A stretch of 64,000 bases of DNA from Saccharomycopsis phalli. Taxonomy: Eukaryota; Ascomycota; Saccharomycetes; Ascoideales; Saccharomycopsidaceae. Positions 1-9,209 of this stretch are shown piece by piece. The position numbers and the translations under genes are program-made. The stretch is taken from positions 124,001 through 188,000 of the forward strand of contig CP073214.1 in NCBI GenBank assembly GCA_020342235.1, in the 5' to 3' direction. Position 1 is the stretch's first letter. Every line of letters starts with the position of its first letter. The notes below the pieces were generated by a model. It was not told the DNA's origin. It did not search any database and saw only the letters and a program-made list of their open reading frames with translations.

Positions 1-1
1 C

Positions 2-3000
2 CAGTTGTTGTATGAAGGTTACCAAATCTATTTTGGCAGTGCCACTGACGCCAAGGAATACTTTATTAAAATGGGATTTGTCTGTTCTGCCAGACAAACC
101 ACTCCAGACTTTTTGACTTCGATTACTGCTCCAGCAGAAAGAGTGGCTCAAAAGGGCTATGAAAATAAGGTGCCAAATAGTCCAAAGGAGTTCTACGACT
201 ATTGGATGAACTCTCCCGAGCACGAGGCATTGCTTAAAGAAATTGACGACTATAAATCCCTGGTTGACAATAGAAAACAGGAGTTTCATGACTACCATGT
301 CGCCATGCAAGCAAAGAGGGCTAGACCATCATCTCCGTTTACTGTCAATTTTTTTATGCAGGTCAGGTATATCATGCATCGAAATGTCTTGAGAATTAGT
401 GGTGATCCCTCGATTACAATTTTCACGATTCTTTCCCAGGCTTTCATGGCTTTGGTTGTATCATCTGTCTTTTACAATCTCCAAAGAAATACCAGCTCCT
501 TTTACTATAGAACTGCGGGCTTGTTTTTTGCCATTTTATTCAACTCGTTCGGCTCGCTCTTGGAGATTTTTTCTCTCTACGAGGCTCGTCCTATTGTTGA
601 AAAGCACAAGAAAATGGCGTTATACCATCCTTCGGCTGATGCTATAGCCTCCATCATTACGGAGTTTCCTACTAAGATTCTTTCCTCTCTTGGGTTCAAC
701 TTGGTGTTCTACTTCATGGTCAACTTGAGACGTGATCCTGGTCACTTCTTCTTCTACATGCTTACCAACTTCACTGCACTTTTATCGATGTCTCATTTGT
801 TTAGAAGTATTGGGTCTGCTACAAAATCCTTGTCGGAGGCTATGACTCCAGCTTCTGTTTTATTGTTAGCTTTGGTGATCTTCACCGGGTTCGTCATCCC
901 AACTCCAAACATGCATGGCTGGTGCCGGTGGATTAATTATCTCAACCCAGTGGCTTATGCTTTTGAGAATTTGGTTGCTAACGAGTTTCATGGTATTGAT
1001 TATGCCTGCTCTACTTTTATTCCTCTGGGTCCAAATTACCCAAATTCAGGCAATAGCAGAATCTGTACTCCTGTCTCCTCCAAATTCGGAGAGGCCTTTG
1101 TCAATGGTGACGCTTACATCAACCTGTCATTCAAGTACTACTGGGGACACAGATGGAGAAACTGGGGTATCATTGTTGGGTTTGTCGTGTTCTTCTTTTT
1201 TACCTACATCATCTTATGTGAATATAACGAGGGCTCCATGCAAAAAGGTGAGATTTTGTTGTTTCAAAAGAAGTCGTTGAAAAAGATCCGGTCTCAAGAA
1301 AACAAGGAGGATTTGGAGAATGGTGTTATCGATGAGAAAGTCAAACCTGAGCAAGATGAGAAAGAGATCGACGTTGACAATAAGCTACCAAGTGCCAGTC
1401 TGATTTTCCATTGGAGAAATTTAACTTACCAGGTTAAAATCAAGTCTGAGAACAGAGTCATTTTGGATAGTGTCTCTGGCTTTGTCAAACCTGGTACTGT
1501 TACGGCCTTGATGGGTGCCTCCGGTGCTGGTAAAACCACCTTGTTGAACGCTTTGTCTGAGCGTTTAACTTCAGGTGTTATCACTGAAGGTACTCGAATG
1601 GTGAATGGTAGAGCCTTGGACAAGTCTTTCCAGCGATCCATTGGTTACGTTCAACAACAGGACTTACACTTACAAACCTCAACTGTTCGTGAAGCTTTGA
1701 TTTTCTCTGCGGAGTTACGTCAACCGGCACATGTGCCTCATAAAGAGAAAATCGAATATGTTGACTATATTATCAATTTGTTAGAGATGGGTAAGTATGC
1801 CGATGCTGTTGTTGGAGTGGAGGGCGAAGGTCTTAATGTTGAACAAAGAAAGCGTTTGACAATTGGAGTTGAATTGGTGGCAAAGCCTGATTTGTTAGTC
1901 TTTTTGGATGAACCTACTTCTGGATTGGACTCCCAAACCGCCTGGTCGATTTGTCAGTTGATTCGAAAGCTTGCTGACCATGGTCAGGCCATTTTATGCA
2001 CCATTCATCAGCCTTCTGCTATCTTGATAAAGGAATTTGATAAGTTACTCTTTTTGCAAAAAGGTGGTCAGACCGTTTATTTTGGCGACTTGGGCAATAA
2101 TTGCAAGACCATGATTGATTACTTTGAAAAATATGGCGCTCCTAAATGTCCAGAAAATTCCAATCCAGCTGAATGGATGTTGGAGGTCATTGGAGCAGCG
2201 CCTGGATCTCATGCCAATCAAAATTATCATGATGTCTGGCTAAATTCAGCTGAGTACAAGGATCTTCACTCTGAGCTTGACCAAATGGAGACAGAATTGT
2301 GCAAATTGCCTGTGAGCGATGACCCTGCCAAATACAAGACGTATGCTGCTCCTATGTGGAAACAGTATTTATTAGTTACCAAGAGAGTTTTTCAACAGAC
2401 TTGGAGAATGCCATCGTACACATACTCCAAGTTATTTTTGTCCATTGCTTCTGCCATGTTTAATGGGTTCTCGTTCTTCAAGGCCAACAAAACCTTGATA
2501 GGCTTGCAGTCTCAGATGTTTTCTGTGTTTATGTTCATGGTCATGTTCAATCCTTTGGTTGAACAGTATCTTCCAAATTTTGTGTTCCAGAGGGATTTAT
2601 ATGAAGTTAGAGAACGACCTTCCAAGACTTTCTCATGGTTTGCTTTCATCACTGCTCAGATCACCTCTGAAATTCCTTGGCAAATCTTCGCCGGCACCAT
2701 GGCATTCTTGACCTGGTATTATCCAATTGGATTATACAACAATGCTATTGAAGCAGGTGACCAACATAGTAAGGGTGCCTTGATGTGGCTTACTATTGTA
2801 TTGTTTTTCATATATACCTCTACTATGGGCCAGATGTGCATTTCGTTTATTGAGTTGGCCGATAATGCTGCTAACTTGGCTTCGCTTTTGTTCACGTTGT
2901 GTTTGAATTTCTGTGGTATTTTGGTTGGCAAGGACGTAATGCCTGGTTTCTGGATTTTCATGTATCGATGCAATCCCTTCACATACCTTTCTAGTGTTAT

Positions 3001-3340
3001 GTTGACTGTTGCCCTTGAAGACTCCTCAGTTACATGTGCTCAAAACGAATACTTGAAGTTCCCACCACCCCAGGGACTAACCTGTCAACAGTACATGGCT
3101 CCATATATAAGCAAAGCTGGTGGGTATTTGTTTCCAGGTACGGAAAATTCCACTTCCATGTGTGACTTTTGCACCTTAAGCAGCACCAATGCTTTCTTAA
3201 AAGCGATCGGGATAGACAGACACAAGACCGGACGCGATTTAGGAATCTTTGTGAGCTTTATTGCGGTTAATGTTATTGGAACCATTGCCTTGTACTGGCT
3301 CTTTAGAGTTCCAAAGGGTGCTGGCAAAAGAAAAAGTTGA
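2..3340 (+). CDS. PDR/CDR-type ABC multidrug transporter, 3' part
   Basis: This is a full-size ABCG/PDR drug-efflux pump of the plasma membrane; its first nucleotide-binding domain lies outside the window. The reading frame is open from the first bases, so the apparent start is only the window edge. The visible order is the linker after NBD1 (TTPDFLTS), the first membrane domain ending in the PDR motif NYLNPVAYAFENL, then NBD2. NBD2 has Walker A GASGAGKTT (about visible residue 504), signature LNVEQRKRLTIGVEL and Walker B FLDEPTSGLDS, all in the canonical form of the competent second site. A second membrane domain and a basic tail (KGAGKRKS) follow. The CTG at 1025-1027 sits where Candida Cdr1 has Ser (VPSGP), supporting the CTG-Ser code. 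The CDR1/CDR2/SNQ2 subfamily cannot be assigned without the N-terminus, though CDR/PDR5-like is most likely. Confidence 0.93.
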   Translation, partial: QLLYEGYQIYFGSATDAKEYFIKMGFVCSARQTTPDFLTSITAPAERVAQKGYENKVPNSPKEFYDYWMNSPEHEALLKEIDDYKSLVDNRKQEFHDYHVAMQAKRARPSSPFTVNFFMQVRYIMHRNVLRISGDPSITIFTILSQAFMALVVSSVFYNLQRNTSSFYYRTAGLFFAILFNSFGSLLEIFSLYEARPIVEKHKKMALYHPSADAIASIITEFPTKILSSLGFNLVFYFMVNLRRDPGHFFFYMLTNFTALLSMSHLFRSIGSATKSLSEAMTPASVLLLALVIFTGFVIPTPNMHGWCRWINYLNPVAYAFENLVANEFHGIDYACSTFIPLGPNYPNSGNSRICTPVSSKFGEAFVNGDAYINLSFKYYWGHRWRNWGIIVGFVVFFFFTYIILCEYNEGSMQKGEILLFQKKSLKKIRSQENKEDLENGVIDEKVKPEQDEKEIDVDNKLPSASLIFHWRNLTYQVKIKSENRVILDSVSGFVKPGTVTALMGASGAGKTTLLNALSERLTSGVITEGTRMVNGRALDKSFQRSIGYVQQQDLHLQTSTVREALIFSAELRQPAHVPHKEKIEYVDYIINLLEMGKYADAVVGVEGEGLNVEQRKRLTIGVELVAKPDLLVFLDEPTSGLDSQTAWSICQLIRKLADHGQAILCTIHQPSAILIKEFDKLLFLQKGGQTVYFGDLGNNCKTMIDYFEKYGAPKCPENSNPAEWMLEVIGAAPGSHANQNYHDVWLNSAEYKDLHSELDQMETELCKLPVSDDPAKYKTYAAPMWKQYLLVTKRVFQQTWRMPSYTYSKLFLSIASAMFNGFSFFKANKTLIGLQSQMFSVFMFMVMFNPLVEQYLPNFVFQRDLYEVRERPSKTFSWFAFITAQITSEIPWQIFAGTMAFLTWYYPIGLYNNAIEAGDQHSKGALMWLTIVLFFIYTSTMGQMCISFIELADNAANLASLLFTLCLNFCGILVGKDVMPGFWIFMYRCNPFTYLSSVMLTVALEDSSVTCAQNEYLKFPPPQGLTCQQYMAPYISKAGGYLFPGTENSTSMCDFCTLSSTNAFLKAIGIDRHKTGRDLGIFVSFIAVNVIGTIALYWLFRVPKGAGKRKS

Positions 3341-3431
3341 TACTAATATTCCAAATAATTTCATAAATGCTATGTGTATGCTAAATAAGGCTATATATAT
3401 ATAATTTCTAAGTCGTGATATTCATTGATCA

Positions 3432-4322
3432 TCATTTGGCGTCAAGCGGTGTAATACCACACTCGAGATCGTAGTCGTGGTTTATTACCCTTCTAGGGGA
3501 AAACACAGAGTCCTCAGATGAGACTGATGACATCGATGGAGAACCAGCAGTCCACTCAAAAGGATTTGCCGTGCTATAAGTGTGGTTCTCAACGTTGCTT
3601 AAACTGAGATTTGTGGCATTCATTTTAGCATCAAGGTTGAAGTCCTGGGAGGTACCGGTGTCTAAAGTTGGTGTGGAATTGAAAGCTGGTGTGGAGTTGA
3701 AAACTGGTGAGGGGTTGAAAGTTGGTGTTGTATTGGAGTTGAAAGTTGGTGTGGATTTGATAATCTGTGAAGAGTCGGTTATAAGAGAATGTACTCCGAA
3801 ATTGTCATTGGCGGTGTGCGCTTCGGTACCATTAATGCGTCTTGGCAGGTATGTCACTCTCTTCAGGGGGTGCGTGTACCTTCTTCTTGAGACCAGCGTC
3901 TTAAGTCGCTTGTACCTCCCACCAAAGGTAAGCTTTGGTGTTGCCACTTGCTCCTTTGAAAAAAATCTCACAAGGAGCAGTGGCAATCTTTTGATCCTTC
4001 TTAGTATCGCTTCGAAATTGAGTATAAAGAAAACGCAAAGTAGAAAAAGCAGAACGATAAAGAAGAGGACTGCAGCATCATTTTCGTAGGTGATTTCCGA
4101 TTCAAATCGCTTACCGGTGTTTTCGTTATCCCAGATATACGAGAATACCCCCAAGCCTTGCTCCTCAACAGCAACAAAATTTCCATCTGTTTCTGTTAAG
4201 ACTAATGCCGTGAGGCCTGTATCGTAAAATACATGTTCTCTAACCACAACAGGGTCGGAATCAGCACTCATGTCTATCATTCTAAATAATATTTCAATCT
4301 GGGAACAATGTAGAATTCGCAT
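3432..4322 (-). CDS. Single-pass membrane protein of unknown function
   Basis: This 296-residue protein is not recognised. The frame is open to 4379, but the first ATG is at 4322; ATGs at residues 15 and 18 are also possible. About 80 N-terminal residues (with VVVREHVFYDTGLTAL) precede one strong hydrophobic helix at about 84-104. A basic stretch (RRIKR) and a long low-complexity tail follow. The tail holds an imperfect tandem repeat of the type TPTFNS/NSTPAF at about 189-221 and a Ser/Glu-rich end. The basic residues after the helix fit a type I or type III topology with a cytosolic tail. It is convergent with the PDR transporter (91 bp gap) and divergent from the UFD1-family gene. The frame length supports a real gene; the function is unknown. 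Confidence 0.65.
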   Translation of the reverse strand: MRILHCSQIEILFRMIDMSADSDPVVVREHVFYDTGLTALVLTETDGNFVAVEEQGLGVFSYIWDNENTGKRFESEITYENDAAVLFFIVLLFLLCVFFILNFEAILRRIKRLPLLLVRFFSKEQVATPKLTFGGRYKRLKTLVSRRRYTHPLKRVTYLPRRINGTEAHTANDNFGVHSLITDSSQIIKSTPTFNSNTTPTFNPSPVFNSTPAFNSTPTLDTGTSQDFNLDAKMNATNLSLSNVENHTYSTANPFEWTAGSPSMSSVSSEDSVFSPRRVINHDYDLECGITPLDAK

Positions 4323-4595
4323 GGTATTTAATAACCCGCACTGTTCCAGGTCCTGATTGCTGGTACATAAGGTTACCACAGATTTTCATGGATGGTACCT
4401 GAAACAAGCATGCAGCTACATGATAAAATACCCTCCAAAGGTTCGTGACTGTAACAATCGGCTATGGGATTTCACGTGAGGAACGGACAACTTGCCTCCC
4501 TTGGTTGTCACGTGGTGGCGATTTTATCTCTTGCCCAAGTGTTCCACGGGATTCTACGGCATGATATAAGCGGCCAAGCGACGAGAAAAACATTT
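4323..4595. promoter_or_regulatory. Divergent promoter with two CACGTG E-boxes
   Basis: Two perfect CACGTG elements lie at 4473-4478 and 4509-4514 between the divergent genes. CACGTG is the core bound by Cbf1/Pho4-type bHLH factors. They fall within the 5' extension that an upstream ATG (4464) would add to the UFD1-family gene, and so favour the downstream ATG at 4596. Confidence 0.5.
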
Positions 4596-6686
4596 ATGTC
4601 AACCTTTGATTTACAACTATCTCAGTCAAGAAGTCTACCACGCTGTTCTGACAAAGCAGTGCTTCCGTCGCGTGTATTGGAGTCGCTATTGGCCGTATCT
4701 CACGATATACTCTCTACTCCATTGATATTTCAAATTGTAAACACAAAAAGTCGAGCCAGTACATTCATTGGTGTCAAAGAATTTACTGCGGAGAACGATG
4801 AAATAGTTTTACCGGAAATAATTATACTGAAACTTGGCTTGAATGACAACGACCCTGTGACAATTCTGCTCACTACAGATGTCCCAAAAGGAGAGACGTT
4901 GTCTTTGAGGCCCGTAGGCTTAGAGTCAACCCACGAGAATGCGGTTACCATCAAGTTTTTCTTAGAAGCAAACTTGTCCCACAACTATACTACACTCACG
5001 CAGGGCGACATATTACTGATTGTCCGGAATGGTGACGAGACCTATGATTTTCGCATTACGGAGACTAGCCCTGCAAAGACGATATGTGTGATTAATACCG
5101 ACTTGGTGTTTGATTTACTTCCAGCCAACGACGAGGATGCTCATAAATTGATGAAGTTCAAACTGAAACTCTTGGATGCACAGTCGGACAAGCTATATCC
5201 AGTAGATTTGAAAGGAAATGTGTACAATGTGAAGGATGTGTGTCTCGAAAATGGTTTTGCACAAGAATTACTTGCAAAAAAGCAACTATACAGGGTTACA
5301 GTGGGCGATCAGGGATCCTCAATTCAGGTGAAAATTTCGATAAAACTGCTAGACAATGAGAATGTACCGATGAGGAATGATCTTCTTGTTTCAAGTGACA
5401 CTTTTATCAAGGTTGATAACTTTATCTGGTCAACTTTTGGAAACTCTGACCCAGGAGATAAGGCGGTGGTTATAAATTCCGATGATTTGTCGGCATCAAA
5501 TATCAAAGAGCTCTATATTCTTGGTGTGGCAATAGAAAATAGCGACAATCTAACATTGACGGTAGAAGTTTTTGAGCCTGCTGGAAAAGAGGTGACTAAC
5601 GAAGAAGATCTTATTACAGAAAATTCGGTTATTTGCAGTAATTGTCTGCGGTATATCAACAAAGGCAATTTGGTTTTACACGAAAACTTTTGTCTTAGAA
5701 ATAATGTCAGATGCACCAAAGGCTGCAATCAAATATTCTTGAAAGCCATTCCGCAAACACATTGGCACTGTGATAAATGCAACGACATCTGGGGAGACAG
5801 CGAGGAGTCATTTAATAGGCATGAGAAGTACAATCATGTCCCTGCAACTTGTGGTTGTTCCCAACAGTTTGACTCGATTCTTCTTCTCGCAAGGCACAAG
5901 GCCACTGACTGCGAAGACAAGTTGCACGAGTGTCGTTTTTGCCACTTGATTCTTGCAAAAGGCAAATCAGATCCTATAGATACTATACTTAATCTCTCAC
6001 ACCACGAAAACAAAGTGTGTGGATCCAAAACTACAGAGTGTTACAAGTGCGGGCAGATTGTGAGGCAAAGGGACTTGGAGAACCATTTACGGATGCATGA
6101 TGTGGACAGATTGGCAAAAAATAAAGCGACTGTGTTAGTTCAGTGTTACAACGACAGTTGCATAAACACTTTTAGCGTAAAGGACGGGAGTGAGAGTCTA
6201 GGGGAGAAGTTTGGCCTTTGTGAGACTTGCTTTAGTCGATTGTATTCGGCATTTGATGATCCTGGGCATAAGAAGCTCTATGCGAGAATTGAGCGGAAGT
6301 ATATGATCCAATTGACGCGAGGCTGTGGCAATGGTTACTGCAAAAATAAGGAATGCTTGACTTCAGGGATTCCTGTCAAGAAGTCTACTAAGGAGATCTA
6401 TAGCCACGTTGTCAATGATTTAATGAGCTGTATTCCCGACATTAATGCCGGCGAGACCTTTACCGATTGTGATAAATTGGGCTATTCATTTTGTGTTAGT
6501 GAGCAGATGGCTAAGCGAAATATGTTGGTAGAACATTTGTTTGAGCTGTTGAGTGACAAGTACTCGTATTTGTGGGTTTGTAAAGCGGTAGGGTCTCTAC
6601 ATCTAGACGTTGAGGATCGACAGAGTTTAGAAAAGGTGTGGCTGTGGTTGGCAGACAATGCCATTACGTTGTTGGAGGAAAAATAG
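4596..6686 (+). CDS. UFD1-domain protein with TRAF-type zinc fingers
   Basis: This protein of about 696 residues combines an N-terminal UFD1-like fold with Cys/His-rich fingers. The N-terminus (LPSRVLESLL, then FIGVKEFTAEN, TTDVPKGETLSLRP and TQGDILLIV) follows the order of the UFD1 double-psi barrel module that works with Cdc48/p97. From about residue 347 come closely spaced Cys/His pairs (CSNCLRYI, CTKGCNQ, CDKC, CECRFCH-like, CYKCGQ) typical of TRAF/XIAP-associated-factor fingers. A C-terminal segment follows with more CxxC pairs. The frame is open from an ATG at 4464, but 4596 is chosen because the preceding 44 residues resemble no UFD1 start and contain two CACGTG promoter motifs. A role in ubiquitin-dependent Cdc48 substrate handling is inferred from the family. 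It is not UFD1 itself, which is shorter and lacks fingers. Confidence 0.75.
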   Translation: MSTFDLQLSQSRSLPRCSDKAVLPSRVLESLLAVSHDILSTPLIFQIVNTKSRASTFIGVKEFTAENDEIVLPEIIILKLGLNDNDPVTILLTTDVPKGETLSLRPVGLESTHENAVTIKFFLEANLSHNYTTLTQGDILLIVRNGDETYDFRITETSPAKTICVINTDLVFDLLPANDEDAHKLMKFKLKLLDAQSDKLYPVDLKGNVYNVKDVCLENGFAQELLAKKQLYRVTVGDQGSSIQVKISIKLLDNENVPMRNDLLVSSDTFIKVDNFIWSTFGNSDPGDKAVVINSDDLSASNIKELYILGVAIENSDNLTLTVEVFEPAGKEVTNEEDLITENSVICSNCLRYINKGNLVLHENFCLRNNVRCTKGCNQIFLKAIPQTHWHCDKCNDIWGDSEESFNRHEKYNHVPATCGCSQQFDSILLLARHKATDCEDKLHECRFCHLILAKGKSDPIDTILNLSHHENKVCGSKTTECYKCGQIVRQRDLENHLRMHDVDRLAKNKATVLVQCYNDSCINTFSVKDGSESLGEKFGLCETCFSRLYSAFDDPGHKKLYARIERKYMIQLTRGCGNGYCKNKECLTSGIPVKKSTKEIYSHVVNDLMSCIPDINAGETFTDCDKLGYSFCVSEQMAKRNMLVEHLFELLSDKYSYLWVCKAVGSLHLDVEDRQSLEKVWLWLADNAITLLEEK

Positions 6687-7160
6687 ATAGCATATAGAAC
6701 TCATGCAATTTAATGAAAGACCATAGTCAAGGAGCGAGGTTGGTCTAAACGGGAGAACTAGCAGTTGTGGTCCACCGCGGATGACTCTGTACCAGTAAAT
6801 AATTCACTTTCTAAATCTCCAATTGGTCTAAGCTCGGTTCGAGTCAAAAAGTACTCTAAGGCGCGACAGCGCCGCATACTGGCTGACGTATTGACGACTT
6901 TCCAGGCACTAAATTAATGTATAAGATCTTTTATTCGAGGGTTTTACCATTAGCTAGTAGAGCCATGGAAGCTGCAAGGGCAACTTGTCCTGGTTGGTGG
7001 CTTAGCTAATGTAGGGAAGATGAAATTCTGAAACCCTCCAAGGCTGCCGGAACACTTACTCGGGTCTTAGATCCACATTTCCACGTTTCACTAGCGAAAA
7101 TACATATATATAGCGTGTCCTTATTCTAACATTCTTGTATTTACCGAAAATCAGTGCATA
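6687..7160. other. Intergenic region upstream of the repeat protein gene
   Basis: No convincing protein gene is seen. A TATATATA run at 7105-7112 is a likely TATA element for the gene at 7161. Also present are a perfect inverted repeat GGCGC-GACA-GCGCC (6860-6873) and matches to Pol III A-box (6741-6752) and B-box (6836-6845) consensus elements, treated under findings. Confidence 0.45.
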
Positions 7161-7805
7161 ATGAGCTACAACAACGACTACAACGACGGTAACTCCTACG
7201 GCGAGGGTCGTCACCACAAAGGTAATGGAGGCTACAACCAAAATAACAACAGCGGCTATGACCAAGACAAGTCTTATGGAAACAATCAATCCTACGGAAA
7301 CGACAATTCCTACGGAAACGACAATTCCTACGGAAACAACCAATCCTATGGAAACAACAATTCCTATGGAAACAACCAATCCTATAGAAACAATCAATCC
7401 TACGGAAACAATCAATCCTACGGAAACAACCAATCCTACGGAAACAACCAATCCTACGGTTCAAGTAACCAGAACTCGCAAAAGAAGGAGTCCGGTGGGT
7501 TCCTCAAGTCGGGACTTCTTGCTGTCGGCGGCATTGTCGCTGGTGCCGTAGCTATGCACGAATATGACGAGCACAAGGACGATATCAAGAATGGATTCGA
7601 CCGTGTCGGCAATGGAATCGCCGACGCTGGCAATGACGTCAAGAACGACTTCTCTCAGGCTACAAATGACGTCAGCAACTTCGGAAGCGATGTTGCTAAT
7701 GGTATTGATAACGTTGGCGACAATATCCAACAAGGTTTTGGCGATGGAGTTCAAAACGTCGGAAACAATATCTCCCAATGGGGTAATGACATTAGAAACG
7801 ATTAA
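7161..7805 (+). CDS. Tyr/Gly/Asn/Gln hexapeptide-repeat protein, prion-like
   Basis: This 214-residue protein has three parts. Residues 1-37 are hydrophilic and rich in Asn, Gly and Tyr. Residues 38-103 are eleven tandem hexapeptides of the SYGNNQ type (variants SYGNDN, SYGNNN, SYRNNQ, SYGSSN), encoded by an 18-bp repeat at 7272-7469. A glycine-zipper-like hydrophobic stretch (GLLAVGGIVAGAVA) then leads into about 85 residues of imperfect amphipathic repeats with GND/NVGN-like units. The start is the only ATG in frame, with a TATA box about 50 bp upstream. The SYG repeats recall Candida stress protein Ddr48, but the tail does not, so no symbol is given. Composition fits a stress-related or phase-separating protein (inference). 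The repeat number should vary between strains because the DNA repeat is nearly perfect. Confidence 0.75.
   Translation: MSYNNDYNDGNSYGEGRHHKGNGGYNQNNNSGYDQDKSYGNNQSYGNDNSYGNDNSYGNNQSYGNNNSYGNNQSYRNNQSYGNNQSYGNNQSYGNNQSYGSSNQNSQKKESGGFLKSGLLAVGGIVAGAVAMHEYDEHKDDIKNGFDRVGNGIADAGNDVKNDFSQATNDVSNFGSDVANGIDNVGDNIQQGFGDGVQNVGNNISQWGNDIRND
7272..7469 (+). repeat. Eleven 18-bp in-frame tandem repeats
   Basis: There are eleven contiguous 18-bp units (consensus TCCTACGGAAACAACCAA) encoding SYGNNQ-type hexapeptides. Units differ mainly at wobble positions and in the last two codons. The length stays a multiple of three, so expansion or contraction would keep the frame. Confidence 0.9.
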
Positions 7806-8668
7806 ACTCATATAAAGTTGTCAGATAGTTGTAATCACATATTAGTTTACACGTTTCTTATCATCTGTTGTAAATATTATCTGGCTGGTAATTTGCAGCG
7901 CCTCGTTGTCTATGAAAATGCAAATTTGTTGTGAGACAATTTCAGTTTTCTCTGTTGATGCAGGCCAGAGGTTTTTGATCATATTTCTCGGTCTTCAAAA
8001 TTTCAAATAATGCAAACTAATTCACAGTATTTTCAAAGAAATACACACATTTGAAGTAACCAGTGTATATCCTTGTTCTTGTGCAAATGCAATAGACTAG
8101 ATACTGTGTATGTGATTCTGACGGACCTCGAATTTACGGGGCCACTTTAGGTTGTTGGTGGGTTGTTGGTGGTTTGTTGGCAAAAGTATCAGTGGGTAAC
8201 AGTGTTGTGTCGGTCACAATGCACGAATTACAGCCGTAATATATGTATAATAATATATAAAAATTTGCTCCCTGATTTAGTGGACCTCCTGTCCTTTAAA
8301 TACTAACTGGTGATTGCTTATTGTTCCTATTGTTCTCCTCCTCATCCTGCATATTTATTATGATTCCTTTCTGAAACGACCTTGATTATTCGTCACATAC
8401 GTAGTATGTACGTCAATTATCAATAACTTATCGATTCAATACATGTGCAATTTGCACCACCAATCTATCGACAGCAGGATTCCTATTTGTTAATGAAATT
8501 GATTGATAATGATTGCCATGATGTTGGCTTAATTATTCTCAGCACTCTGTGCACGCTATTCATCTTCGCACATTCATCATTTTGTCTAGTGACGGTGTTT
8601 CGTTATACGCCCATGTTTTTTAAACTCTTTTCAATGATCTCTTCAAATTCTAAAATTGGCAAGAATGT
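7806..8668. other. Gene-poor region upstream of tRNA-Cys
   Basis: This stretch of about 860 bp is AT-rich and holds no supported gene. An 11-bp GT-rich unit (GGTTGTTGGTG) is repeated about 2.7 times at 8150-8180. A TACTAAC near 8302 has no believable 3' splice site or exons around it. An open frame from 8445 runs through the tRNA and is discounted. Confidence 0.5.
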
Positions 8669-8740
8669 GTCTGTGTGGCGCAGTGGTAGCGCAGCAGATT
8701 GCAAATCTGTTGGTCCCCAGTTCGAACCTGGGCGCAGACT
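8669..8740 (+). tRNA. tRNA-Cys (anticodon GCA)
   Basis: This is a 72-nt cloverleaf without intron. The acceptor stem GTCTGTG pairs with CGCAGAC (one G-T wobble) and the discriminator is T. The D arm contains the A-box-like GGCGCAGTGG. The anticodon loop TTGCAAA (8699-8705) carries GCA at 8701-8703. The T arm contains GTTCGAACC. A run of seven T at 8743-8749 gives the Pol III terminator. The sequence is close to yeast tRNA-Cys. Confidence 0.97.
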
Positions 8741-9209
8741 CATTTTTTTCGGTTATTACAATATTTTTTGTCTGCTGTCGTAATGATATTTCCTACAGGC
8801 GTTGTGATTCATACTAATACAAGTCCCAAACCTTCTATTGTCATGTCTTGGAATCTGTCCGATTGTTATTGTAGTGGGCACTATTATGTACTTTTGAACT
8901 CTCTTATTCTCATTCTAGACTGCACAATGTACTTACTGGCTGCCCAATTCTTATTCTAGGCCTTTCTATTTCCATCGGGACTTTCTACCTTGCCCAATAG
9001 GAACTGAATCCACGGGGCTTCTCCTCCTAACAGCCAAGATAATTAGCCAAAATTATGTAACAATAAATAATCAGACATTCCTTTGTCAAGCGAATATATT
9101 TCAGCTATTATATTCTAGTGACAATGTAGCAACAGTCTACATGCTTACCCAATTAATTATCATAATCACATACACTTACGTCATCTTTAAACTCATGCAT
9201 TCATAATGC
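8741..9209. other. Intergenic region between tRNA-Cys and the PEX2 3' end
   Basis: Apart from the tRNA terminator at its left end, no gene or clear element is seen. Short open frames here show no coding features. Confidence 0.45.

Noticed and set aside
6734-6850. Possible intron-containing tRNA (A- and B-box matches).
   Set aside because: The T-stem bases CTCGG and CAAAA do not pair beyond one position and no acceptor stem closes, so it cannot fold as a tRNA; kept only as a weak Pol III transcript idea.
7056-7464. Long minus-strand frames opposite the SYGNNQ repeats.
   Set aside because: They are antisense shadows of the 18-bp repeat and consist of monotonous repeats with no start context.
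8107-8400. Intron suggested by GTATGT and TACTAAC near 8107 and 8302.
   Set aside because: No AG acceptor within a normal distance of the branch and no open exon on either side.
8445-8783. A 112-codon open frame on the plus strand.
   Set aside because: It runs through the tRNA-Cys gene, has no recognisable motif and is best explained by chance.
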